DNA of 19,614 nucleotides from Phenylobacterium aquaticum (GCF_947378715.1 NZ_CANCLE010000066.1:1-19614); one strand, 5' to 3'. Positions 1 through 7,599 are shown, numbered from the stretch's first letter. Numbers and translations are program-made. The notes: generated from the letters alone by a model not told the origin.

Positions 1-272
1 GCCCGGTTCGTGCCCCAGCCGCCATAGGCCAGCTCCACGGTGTGGGTCTTGGCCACCGCCCGCCATCCCGCCTCCAGCAGCCGTTCCACCGGGGCGGCGT
101 GGCGGGCCGGATCGGGGTCGAGCGGAACCCGGCCCCCGCCGCCGGTGGCCACATGGGCGACATCGATCAGGTCCTTGATCGCGAAACTCGGCCCCTCGCC
201 CCGGCCCAGCGGCGGTTCGAAGACATGGGTGACGCAGTGCAGCCGTTCGGCCAGGGCCTTGTCGAAGGTCAC
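1..272 (-). CDS. Amidase-signature family enzyme, N-terminal part (cut by window edge)
   Basis: The visible 90 residues form the N-terminus of an amidase-signature (AS) hydrolase, the family of GatA, fatty-acid amide hydrolase and indoleacetamide/nicotinamidase-type amidases. Two hallmarks are visible. SFAIKDLIDVAHVATGGGG (about residues 29-47) matches the family's 'hxhKDhhdv.g..T..G' block, and K33 is the expected Lys of the Ser-cisSer-Lys triad. AKTHTVELAYGGWGTNR near the visible end matches the following 'GKt...E.a.gg.g.N' block. The two catalytic serines lie beyond the left edge. The start is GTG at 272: an in-frame TGA lies five codons upstream and GGAG lies about 9 bases before it, so no longer start is possible. 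The gene is divergent from the LpxA-like gene across 90 bases. The substrate cannot be told from this fragment; it is unlikely to be proven GatA without the rest. Confidence 0.85.
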   Translation of the reverse strand, partial: MTFDKALAERLHCVTHVFEPPLGRGEGPSFAIKDLIDVAHVATGGGGRVPLDPDPARHAAPVERLLEAGWRAVAKTHTVELAYGGWGTNR

Positions 273-362
273 GGTTCTCAGCTCCGGTCAGGGCTCCAGG
301 CGCGTCGCCCGCCAAAGCCCAGTCTGACAGAATCCGACACGCAAGTTGAGTTCGGAGACCCC
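273..362. promoter_or_regulatory. Divergent intergenic region, amidase / LpxA-like gene
   Basis: Ninety bases between two divergently read genes, so it must hold promoters for both. It contains one GANTC site (GAATC, 330-334) and the ribosome binding sites of both genes: GGAG at 354-357 for the plus-strand gene, and GGAG read on the minus strand just above position 280 for the amidase. No convincing -35/-10 pair was recognised by eye. Confidence 0.4.
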
Positions 363-1193
363 ATGCCCGAGCCTAGGGTTCCGGCCATGGACCCAAGCTC
401 TGATATTCACCCCACCGCCGTGATCGAGCCCGGCGCCGTGATCGGGCCGGGATGCCGGATCGGGGCCTACGCCTATCTGGGAGCGGAGGTGGTGCTGGCG
501 GAGGCCAATGTGGTCGGACCTCACGTGGTGATCGAGGGGCGCAGCCGGATCGGGCGCGGCAATCGGTTCCTGCAGTTCGCCTCGATCGGCGCCGGGCCGC
601 AGCGCGACGGCTGGGCAGGGGAGGTCGGACGGCTGGAGATCGGCGCCGACAATGTGTTCCGAGAGCAGGTGACGGTGAACGCTTCGACGGGGGAAGCGCC
701 GACCCGGATCGGCGATCGCAATCTCTTGATGACCGGCGCCCATGTCGGCCACGACGTCCAGCTGGGCAGCGACATTCGCATGGCCAACGGCGCGACCCTG
801 GGCGGCCACGTCCAGGTCGAGGACTTCGCTTGGATCAGCGGCCTGTGCGCCGTTCACCAGACCTGCCGGATCGGGACCCACGCCTTCGTGGCCGGCGGGG
901 CGATGGTCGTCCAGGATGTCCCGCCCTATTGCCTGGTGCAGGGCGATCGCGCCCGGCTGGCGGGATTGAACACCACGGGACTGAAACGGGCCGGCCTGGG
1001 TCATCCCGAGCTCGCGGCCCTGCGACGGGCCTATCGGGCCTTGTTCCTGAGAGGCGGGACGCTCGCCGAACGGATCGCCGCCGCCCGCACGGGGTCGCCG
1101 GAAAGTCCCGAGGTCCGGCGGCTCGCGGATTTCCTGGAGAGCGCGGCGCGGGGCGTCATCAGCGCGCGCCGCCGTCACGCCTTGGCGGCCTGA
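363..1193 (+). CDS. LpxA-like UDP-sugar acyltransferase (divergent)
   Basis: A 276-residue left-handed beta-helix protein built of hexapeptide repeats, of the LpxA (acyl-ACP:UDP-GlcNAc O-acyltransferase) type; LpxA performs the first step of lipid A synthesis in the cytoplasm. Family landmarks, compared with E. coli LpxA from memory: IHPTAVIEPGAVIGPG at the N-terminus, FLQFASIG, NLLMTGAHVGHD containing the catalytic-type histidine (H130; H127 also kept), CAVHQTCRIGTHAFV, QDVPPYCLVQGDRA and GLNTTGLKR, followed by the helical C-terminus. Length is close to the usual 260-270. Oddities: the usual VTIHRGT block reads VTVNAST with a shorter loop after it, the position of E. coli Lys76 is not Lys, and QGNH is QGDR. 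It may therefore be a paralogue or a variant acting on a different UDP-sugar. Start ATG 363 has GGAG five bases upstream. ATG 387 (MDPSSDIHPTA) aligns better with the E. coli start and remains possible. The gene stands alone, not in an lpxD-fabZ-lpxA cluster. Confidence 0.8.
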   Translation: MPEPRVPAMDPSSDIHPTAVIEPGAVIGPGCRIGAYAYLGAEVVLAEANVVGPHVVIEGRSRIGRGNRFLQFASIGAGPQRDGWAGEVGRLEIGADNVFREQVTVNASTGEAPTRIGDRNLLMTGAHVGHDVQLGSDIRMANGATLGGHVQVEDFAWISGLCAVHQTCRIGTHAFVAGGAMVVQDVPPYCLVQGDRARLAGLNTTGLKRAGLGHPELAALRRAYRALFLRGGTLAERIAAARTGSPESPEVRRLADFLESAARGVISARRRHALAA

Positions 1194-1254
1194 CCCCCTC
1201 AACCGGCTGCAGTCTCCGGCCGCGCACGACCTGGCCCGTGCTGGAGGCGGCTTG
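1194..1254. other. Short convergent gap, no clear terminator
   Basis: Sixty-one bases between the stops of the LpxA-like gene and the convergent histidine kinase. A weak inverted repeat (GCACG-N8-CGTGC, about 1223-1240) is the only structure seen. There is no T-run on either strand, so an intrinsic terminator is not supported. Confidence 0.3.
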
Positions 1255-3387
1255 TCAGGTCGCCGCGCTGACCTCGTCCTCGTCCTGGGGCGCCCAGCGC
1301 GACAACGCCCCCAGGAGGGCGGCGGGACTGATGGGTTTGCCCAGGTGATCGTTCATCCCCGCGTCCAGGCAGGTCTGGACCTGCTCGGGCAGGACATTGG
1401 CGGTCATGGCGACGATCGGGGTGTTTCGTGCGCTGGCCTGGGGCAGGGCGCGAATGGCGCGGGTGGCGGACAGCCCGTCCATGATCGGCATCTGCACGTC
1501 CATCAGTACGATGTCGTAGGTCTCGCGGCTCATCCGGTCGACGGCCTGGACCCCGTTCTCGGCGGTCTCGATGACAATGTCGAAGGGGGCCAGCAGGGCC
1601 TGGATCAGCTCGCGATTGACCGCCACGTCCTCGACCACCAACAGCTTCAGCGGCCGGTCGGGCGCCTGGGCGGTGGGCGGCGGGACGAGGTCGGCGACCG
1701 GCCCCGTCGCCAGCGGCAGGGTCAGTTCGAACCAGAAGGTCGAGCCCTCGCCCGGGCGGCTGTCGACCCCCAGGGTCCCGCCCATCAGCTCGATATTCCG
1801 CTTGCAGATCGCCAGGCCCAGGCCGGTGCCGCCATAGCGGCGCGACACCGAGGCGTCGGCCTGGGTGAAGCGGTCGAACAGGTGGACGATCTGGTCGGGG
1901 GCGACGCCGATGCCGGTGTCGGTGACCTCGACCCGCAGCCGGTCCCCGGCCTCGCCGGCCGGCGTCTGCTCCAGCCGCACGCCTACGGATCCGGTGCTGG
2001 TGAACTTCATGGCGTTGGACAGGAAGTTCATCACCACCTGGCGGATGCGCACCGCGTCGCCCATCAGCGGACGGGTCTGGCCCGCCACGTCCAGCCGCAT
2101 GTCCAGGCCCCGGTTGGTCGCCTGGTCAGCCAGCAGGCCGGTCACTGCGGCGGCGGTCTCGGCGGGATCGAAGGCCCGGGCCTCCAGCTCGGCGGCGCCG
2201 GCCTCCAGCTTGGAGAAGTCGAGCACGTCATTGACCAGCTCCAGCAGGCTTTGGCTGGCGTCATGGATCAGCTTGGCGTGGCGGGCGTCCTCCGGCTCCA
2301 GGCGCTTGGACCCGCCGAGGATGCCGGAGAAGCCGATGATGGCGTTGAGCGGCGTGCGCAGCTCATGGGTCATGTTGGCCAGGAAGTCGGACTTGGCGGC
2401 GGCGGCGGCCTCGGCCCGGCGCCGCGCCTCCAGCAGCTCGGCCTCCATCTCCATGCGGGTGTCGATGTTGCGCGACACCGAGATCAGCATGGTCTCGCCG
2501 TCCGGGCCTTCGCCAGGAATGATTCCAAAATTGGTCTCGACCCACACCGTGTGGCCCAGCTTGTGGACGATGCGGTAGCGGTGGGTGGACTGGCCGCCGG
2601 TCTGGGCCAGTTTGGACAGCTCCTTGGGCACCCACTCCTGATCCTCGGGATGCAGGAAGGTGTAGTTCTGGGTGCGGAACAGCTCCTCGGGGGAATAGCC
2701 CATGGCCTTCTCGATCGAGGGCGACAGATAGATCCGCCGGCCGTCCAGGCCGTTCAGGGCGATGACGTCGGTGACATTGTCGGCCAGCACCCGGTACTGC
2801 GCCTCGGAGGCCTTCAGCTTGGCCTGGGCTTCCTCGAACTGACGCCGCGCGGCCAGGGCCCGGAACACCCCGTCGGAGGCGAAGGCCAGCGCGATCACGA
2901 ACAGGGCGATCACCGGGGTCATGTGCAGGTGGCCGACATTGGGCGTCAGACCGAGCCAGAGCAGCAGGCCGAGCCCCGGCAGGGCGCCGCCGACCACGAA
3001 GCCGGACGGCGACTGATAGGCGTTGGTCTGGGTGAAGAAGATCACCGACAGCCACAGTATGGCCGCGCAGATCTCGCCCTCCGGGGCGCCCGTGGCCCAG
3101 AGCAGGCCCCCCAGCACCATCCAGATCAGGCAGCCGGTCGCCAAGGTCGCGATGTGCAACAGCCGCAGGCGAAATCCCGCCCGGCCGCCGAGGAACTGGC
3201 GACGCGTCACGAACCAGCTGAACAGGTCGTTGCCGAATTGGAAGGCCAGCCAGATCAGACAGACCGAGCGCGGCAGCATGCCGCTCGCCAGGACCGCCAC
3301 CGCCACCCCGATCGCCAGGCGCATGGCCGTGCCCTGGTGACTGCGCGCCGCCAGCTCGTCGAGCCCGTCGTCCAGCAATCGCCTCAA
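1255..3387 (-). CDS. Membrane hybrid sensor histidine kinase (TM-PAS-HisKA-HATPase-REC)
   Basis: A 710-residue hybrid sensor kinase. Residues about 22-175 hold roughly six hydrophobic membrane segments (for example LLHIATLATGCLIWMVLGGL), followed by a short coiled linker, a PAS domain (about 195-305), a HisKA helix pair with FLANMTHELRTPLNAIIGFS (phospho-acceptor His at about 341), and an ATPase domain with N-box RIRQVVMNFLSNAMKF, G1 DTGIG and GGTGLGLAI. The receiver domain starts at LLVVEDVAVNREL, with the acceptor Asp in DIVLMDVQMP (about 630), Thr in IVAMTANV and Lys in LGKPIS. All catalytic residues are present, so it should autophosphorylate and pass phosphate to its own receiver; a separate phosphotransferase would be needed to go further. 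Start chosen: TTG at 3387, with AGGAG seven bases upstream. A TTG at 3405 in the same frame has no such site. No response regulator gene is adjacent, so it is an orphan; the signal is unknown. Confidence 0.9.
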   Translation of the reverse strand: MRRLLDDGLDELAARSHQGTAMRLAIGVAVAVLASGMLPRSVCLIWLAFQFGNDLFSWFVTRRQFLGGRAGFRLRLLHIATLATGCLIWMVLGGLLWATGAPEGEICAAILWLSVIFFTQTNAYQSPSGFVVGGALPGLGLLLWLGLTPNVGHLHMTPVIALFVIALAFASDGVFRALAARRQFEEAQAKLKASEAQYRVLADNVTDVIALNGLDGRRIYLSPSIEKAMGYSPEELFRTQNYTFLHPEDQEWVPKELSKLAQTGGQSTHRYRIVHKLGHTVWVETNFGIIPGEGPDGETMLISVSRNIDTRMEMEAELLEARRRAEAAAAAKSDFLANMTHELRTPLNAIIGFSGILGGSKRLEPEDARHAKLIHDASQSLLELVNDVLDFSKLEAGAAELEARAFDPAETAAAVTGLLADQATNRGLDMRLDVAGQTRPLMGDAVRIRQVVMNFLSNAMKFTSTGSVGVRLEQTPAGEAGDRLRVEVTDTGIGVAPDQIVHLFDRFTQADASVSRRYGGTGLGLAICKRNIELMGGTLGVDSRPGEGSTFWFELTLPLATGPVADLVPPPTAQAPDRPLKLLVVEDVAVNRELIQALLAPFDIVIETAENGVQAVDRMSRETYDIVLMDVQMPIMDGLSATRAIRALPQASARNTPIVAMTANVLPEQVQTCLDAGMNDHLGKPISPAALLGALSRWAPQDEDEVSAAT

Positions 3388-3531
3388 GGCGCCGCTCCTC
3401 CCCAAAAGGACCTTATGCTTAACGGCCGTCAGGTTGAGGTGAAGTTACCGCCCGGACCGGATGCGGACCTCTAGCCCCTTGTTTTATCGCCGATTTCCCG
3501 CCTCGGTGGCGCCGAGCGGCGCGGGCGCGAC
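3388..3531 (-). promoter_or_regulatory. ftsK to histidine-kinase gap
   Basis: A gap of 144 bases downstream of ftsK and upstream of the kinase, both on the minus strand. It includes an imperfect hairpin directly after the ftsK stop (3497-3525) and the AGGAG ribosome binding site of the kinase. The middle part (3405-3496) is somewhat AT-richer than its surroundings and probably carries the kinase promoter, but no -35/-10 pair was recognised with confidence. Confidence 0.35.
3497..3525 (-). terminator. Possible hairpin at ftsK 3' end
   Basis: CCCGC-CTCGG-TGGCG-CCGAG-(CG)-GCGCGGG folds as two stacked five-base stems with a small asymmetric bulge. It starts seven bases after the ftsK stop codon on the minus strand. 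It lacks a T-run on the transcribed strand, so it is a weak candidate for an intrinsic terminator; it could instead stabilise the mRNA end. Confidence 0.3.
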
Positions 3532-5958
3532 CTAGGGCGGTGGGCCGGCCAGGACTTCGCGTTTGCCGGCGTGATTGGCCGGGCTGACCACGCCCTCGTT
3601 CTCCATGCGCTCGATCAGCGAGGCGGCGCGGTTGTAGCCGATCTGCAGCCGGCGCTGGACGTAGGAGGTCGAGGCCTTCTTGTCGCGGGTGACCACGGCC
3701 ACGGCGCGGTCATAGAGGTCGTCGCCGGAGCCGCCTTCGCCGTCCGCGCCGTCGCCGCCGCCCTCGCCGTCCTCGTCGCCGCCGGCGGTGACCTCTTCAA
3801 GGTACTGGGGCTGGCCCTGGTCGCGCAGGAACTTGGCCACCGCCTCGACCTCGCCATCGGAGACGAAGGGGCCGTGCAGGCGGGTGATGCGGCCGCCGCC
3901 GGCCATGTAGAGCATGTCGCCCTGGCCCAGCAGCTGCTCGGCGCCCTGCTCGCCCAGTATGGTGCGGCTGTCGATCTTGGAGGTGACCTGGAAGGAGATC
4001 CGGGTCGGGAAATTGGCCTTGATGGTGCCGGTGATCACGTCCACCGACGGCCGCTGCGTGGCCATCACCAGGTGGATGCCGGCGGCCCGGGCCATCTGGG
4101 CCAGGCGTTGCACGGCGCTTTCGACCTCCTTGCCGGCCACCATCATCAGGTCGGCGACCTCGTCGATCACCACCACCAGATAGGGCATGGGCTTGGGATC
4201 GATCCGCTCGCTCTCATAGACCGGCCGGCCGGCGTCATCGAAGCCGGTCTGCACCGTGCGCTCGAAGTGCTCGCCCTTGGCGGCGGCCTCCTTGGCGCGC
4301 TCGTTATAGGAGGCGACGTTGCGCACCCCGATCTTGGACATCATCCGATAGCGGTCCTCCATCTCGCGGACGGTCCACTTCAGGGCGACGATGGCCTTCT
4401 TCGGATCGGTGACGACAGGCGCGAGCAGGTGCGGGATGCCGTCATAGACGCTGAGCTCCAGCATCTTCGGGTCGATCATGATGAACCGGCACTGCTCGGG
4501 CGGCAGGCGGTAGAGGATCGACAGGATCATGGCGTTGACCCCCACCGACTTGCCCGAGCCGGTGGTGCCGGCGATCAGCAGGTGGGGCATCTTCGACAGG
4601 TCGGCGATATAGGGCTCGCCGCCGATATTCTCGCCCAGCGCCATGGGCAGGGCCTGGCTCGCCTTCTCATATTCGGCGCTGGCCAGCAGGTCGCGCAGAT
4701 AGACGGTCTCGCGCCGCGCATTGGGCAACTCGATGCCGATGGCGTTGCGGCCCGGCACCACGGCGACGCGGCAGGCGGCGACCGACATGGAGCGGGCGAT
4801 GTCGTCGGACAGCGCCACCACCCGGGCCGACTTCACACCCGCGGCGGGGACCAGCTCATAGAGGGTGACCACGGGCCCGGGCCGGATCTGGTCGATCTGG
4901 CCGCGCACCCCGAACTCGGCCAGCACGCTCTCCAGCAGCTGGGCGTTCTGGCGCAGGGCGCCCTCGTCGAACTGGGCGGCGCGGGGCTTGGGCCGGGCCA
5001 GCATGGCCAGCTCGGGCAGGGCGAAGCCGCCGGAGGGGCGCACGAAGTCGAAGGCGCCCTGGGCCTCGCGCAGTTCGCGGCCGGATTCCTTCGGCGCGGA
5101 CTTGGGCTGGCGGATGGCCACGGGGGCCGGGGCCGGGGCGGAGGCGAGCTCGGCTTCGTCCTCGTCGTCGGGAGCCTCGGCGACGGGGCCGGGAAGGTTC
5201 ACCGCGGCCGGGATGGGGGCGGGGGCGGGATCGAGGGCGGCGGCCGGTATGCCGGGTTCGGCCTTGGCGCGGCGCGGCGCGGCGGCGCGGGGCGCCTTGA
5301 CCGGCGCGGGGGCGGGCGCCTCGGCCTGTCGGCGCAGGGCCTCGGCCATCCACTCCAGGGTTCCGGTCAGGTCGATGCGGCGGACGCCCAGGGCGAAGCC
5401 CAGGCTCCAGCAGGCGCCGGCGGCCAGCAGCATGGCGGCGATGATGCGGGCGCCGGGCAGGCGGGCGAAATGCAGCAGGGCGGCGACGGCGCCCAGCAGG
5501 CCGTCTCCCCAGAAGCCGCCCAGGCCCCGGGCCAAGGGCCAGGCCTGGGGCGCAGGGGGCGCGGCCAGCATGCCGGCCAGGGCCAGCAGGCCCAGGGCGC
5601 CGACCAGGGCGCGGCGGCGGACGTGGCCACGGGTCAGGTCCGGCTCCGGCGACACCGCGCGATAGAGGCCGAACATCACCATCAGCAGGGCGGCGACGCC
5701 AGCGCCCAGGCCGAGCGACTGCACGCCGACATCGGCCAGGGTCGCGCCGACCCCGCCCAGGGCGTTGACCGGACGGCTCATGGCGGCGGCGTTCAGGCTG
5801 GGATCGGCGGCGTTATAGGTCGCCAGCGCCACGGCGAGCGCGATGCCGGAGGCCGCCACCAGACCGCCGCGCAGCCGGGCGGTGGTGGGGTGCGACCAGG
5901 CCAGACCCGCGATGTGAAGACCAAGCTCCAGACCCGTCTTCCGCGCCGCCCGCGCCAT
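3532..5958 (-). CDS. ftsK: DNA translocase FtsK
   Basis: An 808-residue FtsK/SpoIIIE-family motor that anchors at the division septum and pumps chromosomal DNA towards the dif site for XerCD resolution. The N-terminal ~200 residues carry about four membrane segments. Residues ~205-300 are an Ala/Pro-rich linker, much shorter than the E. coli one. The alpha/beta motor follows, with Walker A GTTGSGKS (464-471), Walker B LVVVIDE (about 594-600) and ATQRPSVDVITG. After an unusual Gly/Asp/Glu-rich stretch (about 726-747) comes the winged-helix gamma domain that reads oriented DNA motifs (VVTRDKKASTSYVQRRLQIG to the end). Length and order are as in other alphaproteobacterial FtsK proteins. ATG 5958 is preceded by GGGAG about 10 bases upstream. 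The gene is divergent from a small membrane protein; its upstream region holds a CtrA-like box and three GANTC sites, suggesting cell-cycle control. Confidence 0.97.
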   Translation of the reverse strand: MARAARKTGLELGLHIAGLAWSHPTTARLRGGLVAASGIALAVALATYNAADPSLNAAAMSRPVNALGGVGATLADVGVQSLGLGAGVAALLMVMFGLYRAVSPEPDLTRGHVRRRALVGALGLLALAGMLAAPPAPQAWPLARGLGGFWGDGLLGAVAALLHFARLPGARIIAAMLLAAGACWSLGFALGVRRIDLTGTLEWMAEALRRQAEAPAPAPVKAPRAAAPRRAKAEPGIPAAALDPAPAPIPAAVNLPGPVAEAPDDEDEAELASAPAPAPVAIRQPKSAPKESGRELREAQGAFDFVRPSGGFALPELAMLARPKPRAAQFDEGALRQNAQLLESVLAEFGVRGQIDQIRPGPVVTLYELVPAAGVKSARVVALSDDIARSMSVAACRVAVVPGRNAIGIELPNARRETVYLRDLLASAEYEKASQALPMALGENIGGEPYIADLSKMPHLLIAGTTGSGKSVGVNAMILSILYRLPPEQCRFIMIDPKMLELSVYDGIPHLLAPVVTDPKKAIVALKWTVREMEDRYRMMSKIGVRNVASYNERAKEAAAKGEHFERTVQTGFDDAGRPVYESERIDPKPMPYLVVVIDEVADLMMVAGKEVESAVQRLAQMARAAGIHLVMATQRPSVDVITGTIKANFPTRISFQVTSKIDSRTILGEQGAEQLLGQGDMLYMAGGGRITRLHGPFVSDGEVEAVAKFLRDQGQPQYLEEVTAGGDEDGEGGGDGADGEGGSGDDLYDRAVAVVTRDKKASTSYVQRRLQIGYNRAASLIERMENEGVVSPANHAGKREVLAGPPP

Positions 5959-6136
5959 ACGCTTACAAGCTCCCGTTCTGGAAGCCTGATCTATGGGGGT
6001 CAGAGGGTTAAGAGGCGTTTACTTCGGCTGCGACCGATTGCTCATCCTGAGCGCCGAGCTTCGGATTCCCGCCAAGTGGCGGGCGACGTCTGAATCGAGA
6101 TTCCCCTCCGCCGCGATCCGATCTAGGTATCGAGAC
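5959..6136. promoter_or_regulatory. Divergent promoter region with CtrA-like box and GANTC cluster
   Basis: A divergent region of 178 bases between ftsK (minus) and the small membrane protein gene (plus). Read on the minus strand, 6022-6007 gives GTAA-ACGCCTC-TTAAC, one mismatch from the Caulobacter CtrA consensus TTAA-N7-TTAAC, about 50 bases before the ftsK start. Three GANTC sites follow at 6064-6068, 6092-6096 and 6099-6103. In Caulobacterales GANTC is methylated by CcrM and read by GcrA at cell-cycle promoters. That both signals are functional here is inference. Confidence 0.6.
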
Positions 6137-6562
6137 ATGTGGAGCATGCCCCTCGGCGTTCGCAAGGTCGTGGCCGTTATCGTCGCCCTGTGCGCGATTG
6201 GCGGCTTCGCCATGGGCTTCATCAGCGTGCCGGCCAAGAGCCACCTGCCCGGCGAAGGCCTGCCGGGCTCCGGCGCCGCGCCGATCGACGCCATGGAGGC
6301 CACGCCCCTGGCCCCCAGCGAGCCGTTGGTCGTGACCAGGCCGGCGGCAGCCGACAAGAAGGCTGCGGATGACAAGAAGGACGCGCCCGATCCCCTCGAC
6401 GCCGTCACCGACGCCTCGAAGCTGACGCCGCAGCCGGAGGTGAGCGCGGTGGAGAAGCCCGCCCCCAGGCCCGGCGGCAAGTCGTCCGGCCCGCCGGAGG
6501 ACAAGGTCGGCGACCTGCTCGACGGCATTACTCCGCCGCCCGGCGAGGACCCGCCGCACTGA
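6137..6562 (+). CDS. Small single-pass membrane protein, unknown function
   Basis: A 141-residue protein of no family I recognise. After a short basic N-terminus (MWSMPLGVRK) there is one hydrophobic segment (VVAVIVALCAIGGFAMGFIS, about 11-30). The rest is a probably disordered, periplasm-facing tail rich in Pro, Ala, Lys and Asp. A terminal stretch (EDKVGDLLDGITPPPGED) might form a short helix. ATG 6137 is chosen because the frame upstream is intergenic in character and the membrane segment then lies at the expected distance from the N-terminus; the ribosome site is weak (AGG nine bases upstream). It is read divergently from ftsK out of the shared GANTC/CtrA-box region, and its stop abuts that of the convergent hydrolase with no bases between. 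A role linked to division or the envelope is only a guess from position. Confidence 0.7.
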   Translation: MWSMPLGVRKVVAVIVALCAIGGFAMGFISVPAKSHLPGEGLPGSGAAPIDAMEATPLAPSEPLVVTRPAAADKKAADDKKDAPDPLDAVTDASKLTPQPEVSAVEKPAPRPGGKSSGPPEDKVGDLLDGITPPPGEDPPH

Positions 6563-7462
6563 TCAGCTGAGCGGTTTGGGGCCCGCCCCGTGCGCGGCGA
6601 AATGGGCCAGCATCCGCGTCCAGCCGTCCTTGGCCGCCACGGGGTCGTAGCTGGTGCGGTAGTCGGCGTGGAAGCCGTGCTGGCTGTCGGGATAGACGAT
6701 GATCTCGCAGTCCTTCTTGTGCGCCGCGACCAGCGCCGCGCGCATGGCCTCGATATCGGCCGGCGGGATGCCCTGATCCTTGCCGGCATAGAGGCCCAGC
6801 ACCGGGGCGTGCAGATCGCCGACCAGCTGCAGCGGCCACCTGCGGTCGGCTTCACCCAGGAATTCGGTCGGCTTGGGCGGCGACAGGCGGCCGTACCAGG
6901 CGCAGCCGGCCTTGAACTCCTTGAATCTTTCACAGGCCAGCCAGGCCACCGCCCCGCCCCAGCAGAAGCCGGTGATCGCCATGTGGCCCCGGTCGGCGTA
7001 TTTCTGACCCTTGAGGAACTTCAGGCCTGCGGCGATGTCCCCGGTCACCTGGGCGTCGGAGGCCGTCGCCACGATGCGGCGGATTTCATTGAAGTCGTTG
7101 GTGGTCGAAGGGTCGCCGGCGCGGACGAAAAAGTCCGGGGCGATGGCCACATAGCCGAGCTTGGCCAGGCGGCGGCAGGTGTCGCGGATATATTCGTGGA
7201 TGCCGAACACCTCGCAGACCACCATCACCACCGGGAAGCGACCCTTGGCGTCGGGGCGGGCGACATAGGCCGGAACCTGGCGGTCGGCGGCCGGCAGCAG
7301 CACGGTCTCGCAGACCAGCCCCTGGTCATCCGTGCGGATCGGCTCGGCCTGGGCCGACAGGGCGTAGACCGCGTAGCCGCCGAACGCCGCCAGACCCAGG
7401 GCCCGTCGCGACAGGGCGACGTCTTCCGAACGGGTCCCTTCGGGGCGTGTAAGCGTGGTCAT
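6563..7462 (-). CDS. Dienelactone hydrolase family protein, probably Tat-exported
   Basis: A 299-residue alpha/beta-hydrolase of the dienelactone hydrolase (carboxymethylenebutenolidase) family. The triad is visible: Cys167 in GFCWGGA (Cys nucleophile, as in true DLH), Asp229 in YAGKDQGIP and His262 in QHGFHAD. The N-terminus has LSRRALGLAAFGGYAVYALSAQA, a twin-arginine followed by a hydrophobic run ending in a possible AQA cleavage site. This suggests Tat export or membrane anchoring, whereas classical ClcD-type DLH is cytoplasmic. ATG 7462 is supported by AGGGAGG six bases upstream; a longer frame to 7552 lacks such a site. No chlorocatechol or aromatic-degradation genes are nearby, so the substrate is unknown. 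It is divergent from the chemoreceptor gene. Confidence 0.88.
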   Translation of the reverse strand: MTTLTRPEGTRSEDVALSRRALGLAAFGGYAVYALSAQAEPIRTDDQGLVCETVLLPAADRQVPAYVARPDAKGRFPVVMVVCEVFGIHEYIRDTCRRLAKLGYVAIAPDFFVRAGDPSTTNDFNEIRRIVATASDAQVTGDIAAGLKFLKGQKYADRGHMAITGFCWGGAVAWLACERFKEFKAGCAWYGRLSPPKPTEFLGEADRRWPLQLVGDLHAPVLGLYAGKDQGIPPADIEAMRAALVAAHKKDCEIIVYPDSQHGFHADYRTSYDPVAAKDGWTRMLAHFAAHGAGPKPLS

Positions 7463-7599
7463 GGCCGGCCTCCCTGGCGTTGGCCCGACTCTGCGGCCAT
7501 GGCCGATTTCTGTCAAAGCCCGGCGGCTATACCCGTTCCAGTGATGCGCCACGACGCCACGCCTCGGCGTTTCGAGTTCGGCGAACTTCCCACAGATGA

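Noticed and set aside
42..362. N-terminal extension of the LpxA-like gene back to position 42
   Set aside because: It would overlap the divergent amidase, has no LpxA-like content, and a good GGAG site precedes ATG 363.
1252..3474. Long plus-strand open frame opposite the histidine kinase
   Set aside because: Its translation is Gly/Gln/His/Val-rich with no domain pattern, and it mirrors the codon bias of the clearly real kinase on the other strand.
3571..6093. Long plus-strand open frame opposite ftsK
   Set aside because: A GC-rich antisense shadow: low-complexity translation, no motif, no ribosome site, against a certain FtsK.
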